Shown: positions 51,442 to 53,002 of the stretch, one piece after another
How the letters are laid out: each line of letters begins with the position of its first letter
How positions within the stretch are numbered: the stretch's first letter is position 1
Assembly (NCBI GenBank): GCA_019416685.1
Contig: DXWV01000065.1
Coordinates: 1-53,002, forward strand
DNA length: 53,002 nt
Direction: 5' to 3'
From: Bacteroides sp.
GTDB taxonomy: Bacteria > Bacteroidota > Bacteroidia > Bacteroidales > Bacteroidaceae
Made by a program: the position numbers and the translations under genes
Notes under the pieces: generated by a model
The model's database searches: none
What the model was told of the DNA's origin: nothing
Seen by the model: only the letters and a program-made list of their open reading frames with translations

Positions 51442-52758
51442 TTATTCTACCGGATGGTTTTCTGCAAAGATTGCCATTCGTTCTTCTAATTGTGCATATT
51501 GATGATCTTGGATGAATGAGGTACAGGCACGCAAACCTTCCTGATGACTGCCGGTAGTAATCAATGATATAGCACTGACACCATAAAGCATCAATTCTTT
51601 GGCCAGTTGACCGCTGGTCATGCCCGGATAACCGATAGTAAAGTAGAAACCGTCACCCACAGGATTGCCCAGATCATTGTCGTATACCAGATGAAAACCG
51701 TGATGCAGGAAAATTTCTTTTAGTTTGTGGGCACGTTCACCATATATTTTCACTTCTTCAAGGAAGTTATACTGTCCTTCATTAGCAGCTTTCAGCATGG
51801 CGGCAAGTGCGTATTGTGCAGAGTGGCTTGTACCGGAGGACAGAGCGTATAGCACCCGGTGAATGAATACCGTGCCGAATGTACCGGCACCGTAACGTTT
51901 CGTCAATCCCGGATAGGAGCGATGATATAGTTTGTTCGAGATGCAGCTGACACCGATACGCTGTCCGGCATAGCTGAATGCCTTGGAACCGGAAATAAGC
52001 AGTACGTAGTTATCTGTATAATGTGCTACCGATGGTTGGTAAGGTGGTTGGAACGGTTTGCTCAAATCCTGTCGGAAGTCCATAGCGAAGTAAGCCAAAT
52101 CTTCCAGAACAATAACATCATATTGAGTTGCCAGTTCACCTATGATTCTAAGCTCTTTCTCATTCAGACAAATCCAGCTTGGGTTATTAGGATTAGAGTA
52201 AATGATTGCAGATATATTTCCTTTCTGTAAATGACTTTCCAGTTTCTCTTTCAGCTTTTCTCCACGGAAATCATATACATCAAAGGTTTCATATTTCTGT
52301 CCCATTACCACAAGTTGCTGTTTTTGTACAGGAAATCCCGGATCAATAAAGAGTATAGTATCTTTTCTCTCATCACACTGACTACAAGTAAGGAATGAAG
52401 CAAAAGTACCTTGCATGGATCCTGTTACGGGTACACATCCTTCGGGTTTCAAATCTACATTTATAAATGCTTTAATAAAACGTGACGCCTCCTGTTTGAG
52501 TTCCGGAAGTCCGTTGATATCCGGATACAAGCTTGCTATCCCTTTTTGCAATGCTTCTACTTCCGCCTTTACACCCACAGCTGAGGGTGGGAGACCGGGC
52601 ACGCCCATTTCCATTTTAATAAATTCTATTCCCGATTCTGCTTCAGCTTTGGCCGCAATGGCTTTTACTTCGCGAATAGTTGCTTTTGAAAAGTCTGCAA
52701 TCTGAAATTCTTCGATAATTTCGTCTATCAGATGTTGTTTGATAGGTGTATCTTTCAT
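51442..52758 (-). CDS. PLP-dependent class I/II aminotransferase
   Basis: The 438-residue fold-type I enzyme shows GSMQGTFASFLTC, AIIYSNPNNPSWICLNEKEL, the Asp-Tyr region VLEDLAYFAMDF, and the PLP lysine in VLLISGSKAFSYAGQRIGVSC. It probably transaminates an amino acid; the substrate is not evident. Its last 44 codons exist in a decayed second copy at 43741-43875. It converges with the SusD remnant and has a TATCTTTG box upstream. Confidence 0.92.
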   Translation of the reverse strand: MKDTPIKQHLIDEIIEEFQIADFSKATIREVKAIAAKAEAESGIEFIKMEMGVPGLPPSAVGVKAEVEALQKGIASLYPDINGLPELKQEASRFIKAFINVDLKPEGCVPVTGSMQGTFASFLTCSQCDERKDTILFIDPGFPVQKQQLVVMGQKYETFDVYDFRGEKLKEKLESHLQKGNISAIIYSNPNNPSWICLNEKELRIIGELATQYDVIVLEDLAYFAMDFRQDLSKPFQPPYQPSVAHYTDNYVLLISGSKAFSYAGQRIGVSCISNKLYHRSYPGLTKRYGAGTFGTVFIHRVLYALSSGTSHSAQYALAAMLKAANEGQYNFLEEVKIYGERAHKLKEIFLHHGFHLVYDNDLGNPVGDGFYFTIGYPGMTSGQLAKELMLYGVSAISLITTGSHQEGLRACTSFIQDHQYAQLEERMAIFAENHPVE

Positions 52759-52789
52759 GTCTTTATTTTTATATTATACTTCTGAGCTA

Positions 52790-52797
52790 CAAAGATA
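52790..52797 (-). promoter_or_regulatory. -7 box of the aminotransferase gene
   Basis: The minus strand reads TATCTTTG, 31 bases before the ATG at 52758. Confidence 0.6.
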
Positions 52798-52877
52798 AAG
52801 AATAAATCCGTCTGCGAAATATTTTTCTTTGATGAGTTACTTCAAACAAAAATATTCGTATTTTTTCTTTCTAATTA

Positions 52878-52907
52878 TTGCAGATATAAAAAAAATATCT
52901 ACCTTTG
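52878..52907 (+). promoter_or_regulatory. Promoter of the tRNA gene
   Basis: TTG at 52878-52880 and TACCTTTG at 52900-52907 are 19 bases apart, fitting Bacteroides -33/-7 spacing; the tRNA begins 45 bases downstream. Confidence 0.65.
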
Positions 52908-52951
52908 CATCCGCGATCAAGAGAGATAGCAAGAAAACAAAATGAAATATT

Positions 52952-53002
52952 GGTGCGTTAGTTCAGTTGGTTAGAATACATGCCTGTCACGCATGGGGTC
53001 AC
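52952..53002 (+). tRNA. tRNA-Asp (GUC), cut by window end
   Basis: The sequence starts GGTGCGT (acceptor strand), has a D-arm with AGTTCAGTTGGTTAGA, an anticodon stem CATGC/GCATG around CTGTCAC with anticodon GTC at 52986-52988, and ends in the variable region at the window edge. The T-arm and 3' acceptor strand lie outside. Confidence 0.93.

Overview
The window looks like chromosomal DNA from a gut-type Bacteroides or a close relative in Bacteroidales. Reasons: the TAnnTTTG -7 promoter box recurs before many genes and Shine-Dalgarno sequences are mostly weak. The gene content also fits: six-gene Na+-NQR, SerC/SerA/DUF1015 trio, TonB receptor with carboxypeptidase-like N-terminus, exported GH2 beta-galactosidase, FimA/Mfa1-type lipoprotein fimbriae, DUF3575/DUF3868, DUF4923, SusD remnant. 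The species cannot be fixed from the sequence alone.

Layout. 1-6 kb: nqrABCDEF, the sodium-pumping NADH:quinone reductase. 6-7.5 kb: DbpA-like DEAD-box helicase. 8-11.4 kb: serC-serA-DUF1015. 11.5-16 kb: mixed small genes (a frameshifted orphan membrane protein, YigZ/IMPACT, CDGSH iron-sulfur protein, C39-like peptidase, an orphan HpaII-family restriction endonuclease, nitroreductase). 16-21.2 kb (minus): lipoprotein-rsmG-MBL hydrolase-gcvP. 21.3-27.1 kb: a copper-type cluster of Cys-rich HYC_CC_PP-like protein, TonB-dependent receptor, periplasmic HMA protein and CopA ATPase; a 23-bp-phased array of four palindromes lies before the receptor. 27.2 kb: lipB. 27.8-34.6 kb (minus): OPT transporter-beta-galactosidase-DUF1460 amidase-SGNH hydrolase operon. 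34.7-39.1 kb: DUF1573, lipoprotein aldose epimerase, and symporter-engB-DUF4923. 39.2-43.1 kb: recR-membrane protein-radical SAM-glycosyltransferase-GNAT operon, then an AlgH/YqgE protein. 43.7-51.4 kb: an accessory block with a Mfa1/FimA-type fimbrial operon and several decayed genes. 51.4-52.8 kb: a PLP aminotransferase; a tRNA-Asp(GUC) is cut by the window end.

The most telling structural signals are these. (1) The fimbrial block is bracketed by the intact aminotransferase and by a decayed second copy of its 3' end in the same orientation, as expected if an element inserted at the gene's 3' end or if a tandem duplicate collapsed. (2) Inside it lie a truncated DUF3868 gene with an in-frame amber codon and the corpse of a SusD gene. 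(3) Eight long intergenic inverted repeats, each built of different short units but sharing one architecture, all fall between 4 and 27 kb. (4) A phased palindrome array stands before the copper receptor. (5) An HpaII-family endonuclease has no methyltransferase nearby. (6) Several promoters sit so close to start codons that leaderless mRNAs are predicted.
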